Source of the DNA: Actinomycetota bacterium | GTDB taxonomy: Bacteria; Actinomycetota; Acidimicrobiia; IMCC26256 | Direction: 5' to 3' | DNA: 6,915 nt | Assembly (NCBI GenBank): GCA_009702955.1 | Contig: WLHA01000057.1 | Span: 1 to 6,915 of the forward strand | Part shown: positions 1 through 5,425 of the stretch, piece by piece | Position numbering within the stretch: the stretch's first letter is position 1 | Layout: each line of letters opens with the position of its first letter | Program-made: the position numbers and the translations under genes | The notes under the pieces: model-generated | What the model saw: only the letters and a program-made list of their open reading frames with translations | Database searches by the model: none | Told to the model about the DNA's origin: nothing

Positions 1-414
1 CCTAAGAGTCAATCGACAACATCTCTCCCGAAAAAATTAGGGATCAAAGAGGATGCAGTGGTTGCGTTGATTTCTTGCCCGCCTGGATTCGCTCGCGAAC
101 TTGGAAAGCTCCCCGCGAGTGTTGAGGTGCGATCCAATGCGCGTGGCCGTGCGGATGTAATTGTTTTCTTCGCAACACGGCGCGCTGAACTTGCGCGACG
201 CATGCCCGGCTTTAGGCGCTCCCTTGCAGAGGGAGGAAGTCTCTGGGTTGCATGGCCCAAGCGAACATCCGGTGTAGCAACGGACCTCACCTTTGAACCA
301 GTTCAAGAGATTGGTCTTGAGGCCGGACTCTCCGACGGACGCGTCTGTGCGATTAACGGGCATTGGTCAAGCGTGCGTTTTGTAGACCCTGATCAATCTT
401 CAAACCGCACCTGA
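1..414 (+). CDS. DUF3052 family protein, 5' end cut by window edge
   Basis: The frame is open from the first base to the TGA at 412-414, giving 137 visible residues with no in-frame ATG, GTG or TTG before the GTG at 58. That GTG is unlikely to be the start: the upstream codons 31-48 encode KKLGIK, which is the usual N-terminal motif of DUF3052 proteins, so the true start lies left of the window. Other family hallmarks are VALI...PPGF (visible residues about 21-30), WVAWPK (82-87), SGVATDLT (90-97) and VCAINGHWS (115-123). DUF3052 is a small, mainly actinobacterial family of unknown function and I cannot assign a reaction. No signal peptide or membrane segment is visible, so it is probably cytosolic. 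It lies 10 bases upstream of the SRAP gene on the same strand and probably shares its transcript. Family membership is recalled from conserved motifs; function is unknown. Confidence 0.85.
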   Translation, partial: PKSQSTTSLPKKLGIKEDAVVALISCPPGFARELGKLPASVEVRSNARGRADVIVFFATRRAELARRMPGFRRSLAEGGSLWVAWPKRTSGVATDLTFEPVQEIGLEAGLSDGRVCAINGHWSSVRFVDPDQSSNRT

Positions 415-424
415 GTTCAGTTAC

Positions 425-1147
425 GTGTGCGGAAGGTTCGTCCAAGCATCTTCTCCAGCCTTACTCCTCGCCCAGTTCGGGGCTATTGAGGTAGTAACGG
501 ATCTCGCCGATCCGGACTACAACGTCACGCCGCGTAGAGAGGTGACCGTTATTCTCAACACCCCAGCAGGCGAGCGAGTAATTGATCGCCTGCGCTGGGG
601 ATTGGTGCCGAGGTGGGCTAAAGACAAGGCAATCGGTGATCGTCTAATTAACGCACGAAGTGAGACGGTAAAAGAGAAACCTTCATTCAAGAGTGCCTAC
701 GCGTCGCGGCGATGCATTATTCCAGTCGATGGTTTCTATGAATGGCGAGCCATCGATGGGCAACGAAGTAAGCAGCCAGTTTTTATCCATGCCAATACGG
801 GGCAACCAATCGCAGTTGCTGGCATCTGGGAGTCGTGGCGGGATCCGACTGATAACAGTGAGGCAAGCGCTCGATTACGTACTTGCGCGATTCTTACCAC
901 CGAAGCAAACTCCACGATTGAGCCAATTCACAATCGAATGCCAGTGATCCTTGACGAGGAAGTTTGGGATGCTTGGCTAGATGCATCAACGGCTATGGAC
1001 CAACTCGATGCGCTCCTCGCTCCAGCGCCTGATGATGTGGTGGCCTGGCACGAAGTAAGTACGGCAGTTAACAACACACGCAATAATGACTCGTCTCTGA
1101 TGCTCCCACTAGAGGCGAGCGAGAAGTCTTCTGAGACGCTATTTTGA
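425..1147 (+). CDS. SRAP-domain protein (YedK/HMCES family), abasic-site DNA crosslinker
   Basis: This 240-residue protein is a complete SOS-response-associated peptidase (SRAP) domain. Such proteins form a covalent thiazolidine link between their N-terminal cysteine and abasic sites in single-stranded DNA, shielding them at replication forks. The start is a GTG followed by TGC; removal of Met1 would expose Cys2, so catalysis itself fixes this start (MCGRF). The other key residues are present: YNVTP at 32-36, Asn76 in INARSE, RCIIPVDGFYEW with Glu106, and His169 in HNRMP, followed by VSTAVNN near 211-217. This matches the known YedK arrangement of Cys2, Asn75, Glu105 and His160. The length is typical for a bacterial member. 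The gene sits 10 bases after the DUF3052 stop and has no clear Shine-Dalgarno sequence, so translation may depend on the upstream gene. No LexA-like box can be seen in the visible upstream DNA, but the promoter may lie outside the window. Confidence 0.96.
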   Translation: MCGRFVQASSPALLLAQFGAIEVVTDLADPDYNVTPRREVTVILNTPAGERVIDRLRWGLVPRWAKDKAIGDRLINARSETVKEKPSFKSAYASRRCIIPVDGFYEWRAIDGQRSKQPVFIHANTGQPIAVAGIWESWRDPTDNSEASARLRTCAILTTEANSTIEPIHNRMPVILDEEVWDAWLDASTAMDQLDALLAPAPDDVVAWHEVSTAVNNTRNNDSSLMLPLEASEKSSETLF

Positions 1148-1163
1148 AGTATGAAACCAAGAG

Positions 1164-1916
1164 ATGAGGTTTGGTCCTATGGGCAATTTGAGTCACGGTG
1201 AGTACATAGATTCATTCACTGCGGATGCGGCAGCGATCCGCGATGTATTTGTTAAAGCGGTTCCAGAGTTGAGTGTGCCCGCCACCCCAGAGTGGGATCT
1301 TGGTCGGCTCGTCAAGCACATTGGGACAGTATTTGTATGGGGCACGGCTGTCGTCGAGCAGCGGCCGGAGCGTGTCGATCCGAGGAGCCTCGATATCGGC
1401 CTACCGGAGGAGCGCAGTGATTATGGAGAGTGGCTGGTGCGGGCCGCCTCTAAAGCGGCTGCTGTCATGTCCGCAGCGGATCCAAGCGACGACTGCTGGT
1501 CATGGGGAGCTGATAGTCATGCAGTGTTCTGGTCTAGGCGCTTAGCCAACGAAATTGGTGTCCACCGCTGGGATGTTCAAAGTGCGTTCGGTGATCCAGA
1601 CCCGATTGCACCGCAGCTCGCAGCTGATGGATTAGATGAGATTCTTGAGAACCTCACGTTTCGACCTGATACAGATCTGCGGGGCGTAGGGGAGAGGCTT
1701 CACCTGCACGCCACAGACTGCGACGGCGAGTGGCTCATTACTCTCGGCGCTGAAGGAGTGGAGTTCAAGCACGAGCACGCAAAGGGCGATGTAGCGGCGC
1801 GTGCGACAGCCTCTGATCTGCTTCTACTTATTCTCGGGAGAGTCGCGCCTTCATCTATTGAGACTTTTGGTGATGTTGAGCAGCTAGATAGATGGCAGCA
1901 GCGCCTGAAGTTCTAG
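1164..1916 (+). CDS. Maleylpyruvate isomerase family protein (DinB-like, mycothiol-type)
   Basis: This protein of up to 250 residues has the two-part build of the TIGR03083/MDMPI family: an N-terminal DinB-like four-helix metal-binding domain (about residues 10-140) and a C-terminal MDMPI domain (about 155-250, with FKHEHAKGDVAARATASDLLLLILGR). Known mycothiol-dependent maleylpyruvate isomerases bind zinc through His, Glu and His; here the matching residues are His52 in VKHIG and Glu130/His134 in NEIGVHRWD, spaced as in the family. WDLGRLVKHIG and the region after it are typical. Most family members have no proven substrate, so a thiol-dependent isomerase or transferase is a family-level guess. 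Two starts are possible: ATG 1164, and ATG 1179, which has GAGG at 1166-1169 nine bases before it. The shorter form would still hold the whole domain. The gene follows the SRAP stop by 16 bases and probably belongs to the same transcript. Confidence 0.87.
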   Translation: MRFGPMGNLSHGEYIDSFTADAAAIRDVFVKAVPELSVPATPEWDLGRLVKHIGTVFVWGTAVVEQRPERVDPRSLDIGLPEERSDYGEWLVRAASKAAAVMSAADPSDDCWSWGADSHAVFWSRRLANEIGVHRWDVQSAFGDPDPIAPQLAADGLDEILENLTFRPDTDLRGVGERLHLHATDCDGEWLITLGAEGVEFKHEHAKGDVAARATASDLLLLILGRVAPSSIETFGDVEQLDRWQQRLKF

Positions 1917-1924
1917 AGCAGCTT

Positions 1925-1950
1925 TAAATATCTTGCTAAATATCTTGCTA
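1925..1950. repeat. Perfect 12-bp tandem duplication between convergent genes
   Basis: The unit AAATATCTTGCT occurs at 1926-1937 and again at 1938-1949, with the periodicity extending one base on each side (T1925, A1950), about 2.2 copies in all. It fills most of the 31-base gap between the maleylpyruvate-isomerase-family gene and tetR, and the second copy supplies the tetR stop codon (TAG on the minus strand, 1950-1948). It is AT-rich against its surroundings. Replication slippage is the simplest origin. I see no stem-loop here that would make a good terminator. Confidence 0.9.
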
Positions 1951-2580
1951 GTTGTCTTGTGACTGATACTCGGGGTCGAGCGCACCGCGAAGGAGATCTA
2001 ATACGTGCCTGCGGCGTGCAGCAAGAGCCTCGGGAGATAGGGGATCGATGCCGAGAAGTTTTGCGGCGAGAGGTGCATCCGATAGGTACGAAAGGACTGC
2101 GCCATAGCCAGTAAGCAAGAACTGCGCGGCGTCGTAACGACGGAAGCGCCCGGCATCCATCTCGCGCTCTAGAAAATCTACGGCGCTATCGAACATTGGG
2201 CGCAGGACCTCCCCAAGTTCTTCGGAGAGCATCGGTCCGCTACCTAGGGCCTCGCGTCTTGTGAGACGAATAAACGCAGGGTGCGCCTCGAAGTACTCGA
2301 ATGCGGCAACCAACACGCGCTCGGCCTTCTCCCATCCGCCACTGCCACCAACGATCGCAACGTTTACTAGCGAGGTCCAGTCGACTAGTTCGGCGATCAA
2401 AACCTCTCGATACAGAGCCTCTTTAGAGGGGAAGTGATGCAGCAAACTTGGGCGTTTAATCCCAACATCGGATGCAATGTCCGTGAGGCTCGCGGATGCA
2501 AAGCCTTCGTCGGCAAATCGCTGCAGTGCGGCAGCAAGAATCAGTGCGCGTGTTGTGCCGGGCTGTCTCTGTGGAGCCAT
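1948..2580 (-). CDS. TetR/AcrR family transcriptional regulator
   Basis: This 210-residue protein begins with a TetR DNA-binding domain: TRALILAAALQRFADEGF (about 10-27) is helix 1, and ASLTDIASDVGIKRPSLLHHFPSKEALYREVL (given here as its span, about 30-61) covers the helix-turn-helix and the family signature HHFPSKEAL. The remainder is a helical ligand-binding and dimerisation domain of normal length, whose effector cannot be read from sequence. The ATG at 2580 is the only start possible, since an in-frame stop lies just upstream. It has no Shine-Dalgarno sequence; instead a TAGTCT hexamer ends 8 bases before the ATG, suggesting a leaderless transcript. The gene lies 46 bases downstream of the luciferase-like oxidoreductase on the same strand, so it may be transcribed both with that operon and from its own promoter. 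Control of the thioesterase/oxidoreductase pair is a reasonable inference from position. Its stop codon lies in a 12-bp tandem repeat. Confidence 0.93.
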   Translation of the reverse strand: MAPQRQPGTTRALILAAALQRFADEGFASASLTDIASDVGIKRPSLLHHFPSKEALYREVLIAELVDWTSLVNVAIVGGSGGWEKAERVLVAAFEYFEAHPAFIRLTRREALGSGPMLSEELGEVLRPMFDSAVDFLEREMDAGRFRRYDAAQFLLTGYGAVLSYLSDAPLAAKLLGIDPLSPEALAARRRHVLDLLRGALDPEYQSQDN

Positions 2581-2588
2581 AGGGATTC

Positions 2589-2616
2589 AGACTACGCGAT
2601 TAGAGAGAGGAGGCAA
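2589..2616 (-). promoter_or_regulatory. Candidate leaderless promoter of tetR
   Basis: Read on the minus strand, TTGCCT (2616-2611) is followed after 16 bases by TAGTCT (2594-2589), and the tetR ATG begins 8 bases later. The hexamers match the housekeeping consensus TTGACA at four positions and TANNNT of actinobacterial -10 elements. A transcript starting about 7-8 bases past the -10 would begin at or next to the ATG, which fits the absence of a Shine-Dalgarno sequence. Pattern-based only. Confidence 0.4.
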
Positions 2617-2626
2617 CTTTGGCTCG

Positions 2627-3586
2627 TTATGCACTTGGGGCAAGGGCACGAAGAACCTTCATGGTGTCCTCTGGCGAGGCAAGCATCATTGGCATGGGCG
2701 TAGTGATGCCATTCGCTGCATATTTCTTGACGTGCTGCGCACATTCTTCGGGGGAGCCGTTGACAATGAGGGCGTCAAGCACCTCATCTGGGATCGACTC
2801 CGTTGCCTTCTTGCGGTCGCCGGCTTTCCATGCATCCCACATATCGCGAAAGGCCTCTCCGCGCCCGATCCACTCGTGGAACGCTGCGTATACGGGGACG
2901 TTCATGTACTCGGCAATTAGGCGGGTACCCATTGCGCGGACTGCTGCTCGATCCTCGCTAGGCATAACGAATATACGTGCAGCAACTTCTTTCTCGGCTC
3001 CAACTAGCGGTGCTACTACCTTCACGTCATCGGCGGAGAGCCAGTTGACGATTGCCCCGTCACCCTCTTCTCCTGCAAGCTTCAGCATCCCTGGGCGAAG
3101 AGCCCCGACGAGAATCTGTGGTTGCTCTTTAACTCGCAACCCGAGACGGAATCCATCCACTTTAAAGGTCTCGTACTCTTCTGTGACCTTCTCCCCTGCG
3201 AGCGCGGAGCGTAGGAAGCGAATCGTGTCGCGTGTGCGCTGGTAAGGCTTATCGAATGGAATGTTGTTCCATCGCGAGACAATTACGTTCGATGAGGTTC
3301 CGAGGCCTACTGCTACTCGGCCTGGTGCCGCTTCACAGAGCGATGCGATCGACTGCGCAAGTAGGGCTGGGCCACGCGTGTAAACCGGTATGACTGCGCT
3401 GCCTAGTCGCAATGAAGGGGTCCATGCGGCGGCCAAGGCGAGTGGCGTGAAGGCATCATGTGCCCCGGCCTCACTTGACCAAACATCCGTAAAACCAAGC
3501 TCTGCGATCTCCTCAATGTATTTACGGTGATCGGCGAGGGTTACACCCATCAACGGGATAGTTACTCCCCAGCGTTGCTTAGTCAT
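2627..3586 (-). CDS. Luciferase-like (LLM class) oxidoreductase, probably F420-dependent
   Basis: This 319-residue protein is a bacterial luciferase-like TIM barrel. Its layout fits: WGVTIPLMG at the first strand (6-14), AELGFTDVWSSEAG (28-41), RLGSAVIPVYTRGP with a helix (60-73), GRVAVGLGTSS at the cofactor-binding segment (89-99), QILVGALRPGMLKLAGEEGDG (about 157-177) and NGSPEEC near 276-282. It resembles the Rv3093c-type subgroup of predicted F420-dependent oxidoreductases, which act on unknown substrates; FMN cannot be excluded. The open frame extends upstream to an ATG at 3742, but the ATG at 3586 is the real start: AGGAGA (3599-3594) lies 7 bases before it, MTKQRWGV begins the fold, and the extra 52 residues would be low-quality sequence lying over the thioesterase gene. 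The ATG overlaps the thioesterase TGA by 4 bases (ATGA), so the two are translationally coupled and probably act in one pathway, perhaps oxidation of a lipid or CoA-linked compound. Confidence 0.93.
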   Translation of the reverse strand: MTKQRWGVTIPLMGVTLADHRKYIEEIAELGFTDVWSSEAGAHDAFTPLALAAAWTPSLRLGSAVIPVYTRGPALLAQSIASLCEAAPGRVAVGLGTSSNVIVSRWNNIPFDKPYQRTRDTIRFLRSALAGEKVTEEYETFKVDGFRLGLRVKEQPQILVGALRPGMLKLAGEEGDGAIVNWLSADDVKVVAPLVGAEKEVAARIFVMPSEDRAAVRAMGTRLIAEYMNVPVYAAFHEWIGRGEAFRDMWDAWKAGDRKKATESIPDEVLDALIVNGSPEECAQHVKKYAANGITTPMPMMLASPEDTMKVLRALAPSA

Positions 3587-4404
3587 TTCTGGTTCTCCTG
3601 AATCATGTCTTCTCGAAACTTGCGAACAATTGCCGACTGGCTTGCTGTGGCGAGGAGAGTTCCGTCCTCGCCCCATAGGTGTACTAATCCGTGACCAAAT
3701 CCATGCTCCACTGCGTGAATGCGGACATCCGCGAGTATCCACTCAGTTGGAGTTCGCGAGCAGATTCTAAGGGTGTTGTCGAGGCTGTTTCCCCCTGCAC
3801 GCTGCCCGAGCGCCTGCGAGATTCCGAATGGAACATAGTCGCCCACGATTGCAAGAGCAGCCGCGGACATCTCTAAGAACTCAGGGAGTCGCACCCAGAG
3901 CGAGCACCTTCCTGTGCCTGGAACTCCGTCGAGCTCCGTGAAGTCGCGAGCGTCTGCGAGGCGCATATCCATACGCTCGCTAATTGTTCCGCGCATGTGG
4001 GGCGGGATCTCGCGCCCAACGCAATCCTCAGGCGGTGGAACATCTGGGCGCTCTGCCCACTGGCCTAAGAAAGGCACATCCCTCTCACCCAATGCAGCTT
4101 GAACTGTAAAAATTTCCTTGCCGTCTACGCGACCGACAGCGCGTGCTTGGCTCACCTGATGCCCGCGCACCATCTCCTCAACAGTTATCTCTAACTCTGC
4201 TGGTGGGAGAGCGAACTCCAAGAACTGGGCCGTCGCCCAGACGGTTGGTCGATGCGTGTAGTGCTCTAGTGCAGTGATTGCAGCTCCAAGGCCGGCGCCT
4301 CCGAAGAGTGCTCCAATCCCTGAGCAGAGGCGGCGCTCCACATCGAAGCTCCAGAGTGTGGGCTCTTCATGATCTCGCAGGCCAAAAAAGGTGATGTCAT
4401 CCAT
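3583..4404 (-). CDS. TesB-like acyl-CoA thioesterase (double hotdog)
   Basis: This 273-residue protein fits the TesB/thioesterase-like superfamily, two hotdog folds fused in one chain, which hydrolyses acyl-CoA to free acid and CoA in the cytosol. The first hotdog shows FGGAGLGAAITALEHYT (34-50), a helix preceding TVWATAQFLEFALPP (54-68) and SQARAVGRVDGKEIFTVQAAL (about 85-105). The second shows SLDNTLRI (207-214), TEWILADVRIHAVEHGFGHG (220-239) and DGTLLATASQSAIVR (247-261). Asp209 and Gln256 correspond to the catalytic Asp and Gln of Escherichia coli TesB; the third residue, Thr there, appears to be His230 here. The ATG at 4404 is the only start in an open frame reaching back to a stop at 4510-4512. 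There is no Shine-Dalgarno sequence, but TAGGCT ends 8 bases before the ATG. Its stop overlaps the downstream oxidoreductase start. Acyl chain preference cannot be told. Confidence 0.88.
   Translation of the reverse strand: MDDITFFGLRDHEEPTLWSFDVERRLCSGIGALFGGAGLGAAITALEHYTHRPTVWATAQFLEFALPPAELEITVEEMVRGHQVSQARAVGRVDGKEIFTVQAALGERDVPFLGQWAERPDVPPPEDCVGREIPPHMRGTISERMDMRLADARDFTELDGVPGTGRCSLWVRLPEFLEMSAAALAIVGDYVPFGISQALGQRAGGNSLDNTLRICSRTPTEWILADVRIHAVEHGFGHGLVHLWGEDGTLLATASQSAIVRKFREDMIQENQK
3594..3599 (-). promoter_or_regulatory. Ribosome binding site deciding the LLM oxidoreductase start
   Basis: AGGAGA on the minus strand, 7 bases before the ATG at 3586 and inside the last codons of the thioesterase gene. 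Together with the ATGA overlap it favours this start over the upstream ATG at 3742. Confidence 0.85.
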
Positions 4405-4412
4405 TCCGGCGT

Positions 4413-4418
4413 AGCCTA
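4413..4418 (-). promoter_or_regulatory. Candidate -10 element for leaderless thioesterase transcript
   Basis: TAGGCT on the minus strand lies 8 bases before the thioesterase ATG, preceded by G, exactly as TAGTCT stands before tetR. It fits the TANNNT form of actinobacterial -10 elements, and the gene has no Shine-Dalgarno sequence. No convincing -35 hexamer is found 16-18 bases upstream. Confidence 0.35.
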
Positions 4419-4499
4419 CGGCACAGGTTGTCCGGGGCTTCTCTCGCTCGCTATTGCTTGTGTCTGATGTTGAGCGGGGTACCGTGAGGGCACATAAAT

Positions 4500-4506
4500 A
4501 AGGAGA
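4500..4506 (+). promoter_or_regulatory. Strong ribosome binding site of the pirin gene
   Basis: AAGGAGA stands 5 bases before the ATG at 4512. It is one of the strongest Shine-Dalgarno matches in the window and contrasts with the divergent thioesterase gene, which has none. Confidence 0.85.
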
Positions 4507-4511
4507 AATTC

Positions 4512-5381
4512 ATGGCTACACCAAGAACCGGCGCAGACTTAATCCACTCGGTGCACGCAACTGAGGGTGCTGGCTTTGAGGTGCGTCGTCCATTTCCGAC
4601 CTCGCAGCTCTCGATGGTTGACCCATTCCTACTGCTCGACCATATGGGTCCACAAGACTGGGCGCCGGGTGAGGCTCAGGGTGCACCTGACCATCCACAT
4701 CGCGGGTTCGAGACCGTCTCCTACATCCTTCAGGGCGCATTCGAGCACAAAGACTCAGCGGGGAACGCGGGTCGCATCGGGCCGGGGGCAATTCAATGGA
4801 TGACAGCGGGCGCTGGAGTTGTGCACTCTGAGATGCCTGCGAAAGAGATTCAGACCGACGGCGGAATAATGGAGGGATTCCAGATCTGGGTGAATCTCCC
4901 TGCTGCAGAGAAGATGAAGCCACCGCATTACCAGGAGATCCTTGCCTCGAAGATTCCAGAGGTAACAGTCGATGACGGACGAACGTTGGTAAGAGTCATA
5001 GCCGGCGTGTTCGACGGAAATGAACCAGCAGTATCGACTCATACGCCGATTGCCTATTGGCATGTATTGCTCGGCACCGATGGTTCGTTCTCTGGAGACC
5101 TTCCTCGCGACTGGAACGCAATGGTCTATGTAATCCACGGCTCAGTTACAGCTGGGGGAGTGGATGCTGACGAGTCGGACCTTGTCATACTCGCCGCAGA
5201 TGGCGAGTCTGTAGAGATATCTGCTCGCGGCACTGAGCCTGCTGACGTCCTAGTGCTCGCAGGGCTACCAATTCGCGAACAGGTCGCGAGGTATGGCCCG
5301 TTCGTAATGAATACGCGCGAGGAGATCATCGAGGCTTTCGAGGATTATCAATCCGGAAAGATGGGTCAGATCGCCTTTTAG
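4512..5381 (+). CDS. Pirin family bicupin protein
   Basis: This 289-residue protein is a full-length pirin: two cupin barrels, with an N-terminal metal-binding cupin and a C-terminal pirin_C cupin. Known pirins bind Fe(II) through His56, His58, His101 and Glu103 (human numbering); all four are present here as His61 and His63 in HPHRGFETV and His105 and Glu107 in AGVVHSEMP. Other signatures are DPFLLLDHMGP (37-47), YILQGAFEHKDS (71-82), GIMEGFQIWVNLP (118-130) and the closing RYGPFVMNTREEI. The C-terminal cupin has lost metal ligands, as is normal. Some bacterial pirins have quercetin 2,3-dioxygenase activity and others bind metabolic enzymes, so the role in this organism cannot be fixed. It is a single gene, divergent from the thioesterase and convergent with the SDR gene 44 bases beyond its stop. 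The start is set by AAGGAGA just upstream. It ends with TAG immediately followed by a second in-frame TAG. Confidence 0.96.
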   Translation: MATPRTGADLIHSVHATEGAGFEVRRPFPTSQLSMVDPFLLLDHMGPQDWAPGEAQGAPDHPHRGFETVSYILQGAFEHKDSAGNAGRIGPGAIQWMTAGAGVVHSEMPAKEIQTDGGIMEGFQIWVNLPAAEKMKPPHYQEILASKIPEVTVDDGRTLVRVIAGVFDGNEPAVSTHTPIAYWHVLLGTDGSFSGDLPRDWNAMVYVIHGSVTAGGVDADESDLVILAADGESVEISARGTEPADVLVLAGLPIREQVARYGPFVMNTREEIIEAFEDYQSGKMGQIAF

Positions 5382-5403
5382 TAGTGCCGGGTATTAGTGC
5401 CGG
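5382..5403. repeat. Short direct repeat after the pirin stop
   Basis: TAGTGCCGG occurs at 5382-5390 and again at 5395-5403, a 13-base period with GTAT between. It lies in the 44-base gap between the convergent pirin and SDR genes. The first copy supplies a second in-frame stop for the pirin gene. There is no clear hairpin or T-run, so no terminator is called. Confidence 0.7.
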
Positions 5404-5425
5404 TTCTGTGTAGCAGCAGTGCGCG

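Larger units (their letters stand above)
4405..4511. promoter_or_regulatory. Divergent intergenic region between thioesterase and pirin genes
   Basis: This 107-base region must hold the promoters of both the minus-strand thioesterase operon and the plus-strand pirin gene. For the pirin direction, TTGAGC (4470-4475) and CATAAA (4493-4498) are spaced by 17 bases, but this would start transcription close to or inside the Shine-Dalgarno sequence, so it is doubtful. For the other direction only a -10-like TAGGCT is seen. A GGTACC palindrome (4478-4483) is too short to call an operator. Binding by the nearby TetR protein is possible but no clear long inverted repeat is visible. Confidence 0.5.

Noticed and set aside
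37..363. A 108-codon minus-strand open frame opposite the DUF3052 gene.
   Set aside because: The opposite strand shows the conserved DUF3052 motifs in full; the minus-strand product has no recognisable domain.
2619..3245. A 208-codon plus-strand frame starting with TTG, with a GGAGG-like sequence (2609-2613) just upstream.
   Set aside because: It lies wholly opposite the luciferase-like oxidoreductase, whose fold motifs are unmistakable. The translation is rich in Ser, Arg and Ala with no recognisable domain, as expected for an antisense shadow. The purine run also overlaps the proposed tetR -35 region.
3587..3742. A 52-residue N-terminal extension of the luciferase-like oxidoreductase to an ATG at 3742.
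   Set aside because: It lies over the thioesterase coding sequence, has no family similarity and no better ribosome site. The ATG at 3586 has AGGAGA at 7 bases and begins the first strand of the barrel.
4445..4476. CGCTC (4445-4449) and GAGCG (4472-4476) as operator half-sites for the TetR protein.
   Set aside because: Five-base arms separated by 22 bases are expected by chance and do not fit usual TetR operators, which are compact palindromes.
4470..4498. TTGAGC and CATAAA with 17-base spacing as a promoter of the pirin gene.
   Set aside because: Transcription would start about 7 bases past 4498, inside or after the AAGGAGA ribosome site at 4500-4506, which would make that strong site useless. 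It is kept only as a comment on the intergenic region.
4516..5138. Long minus-strand open frames (135 and 127 codons) opposite the pirin gene.
   Set aside because: Their translations are low-complexity and match no family I know, while the plus-strand pirin contains all expected ligands. They are antisense shadows.
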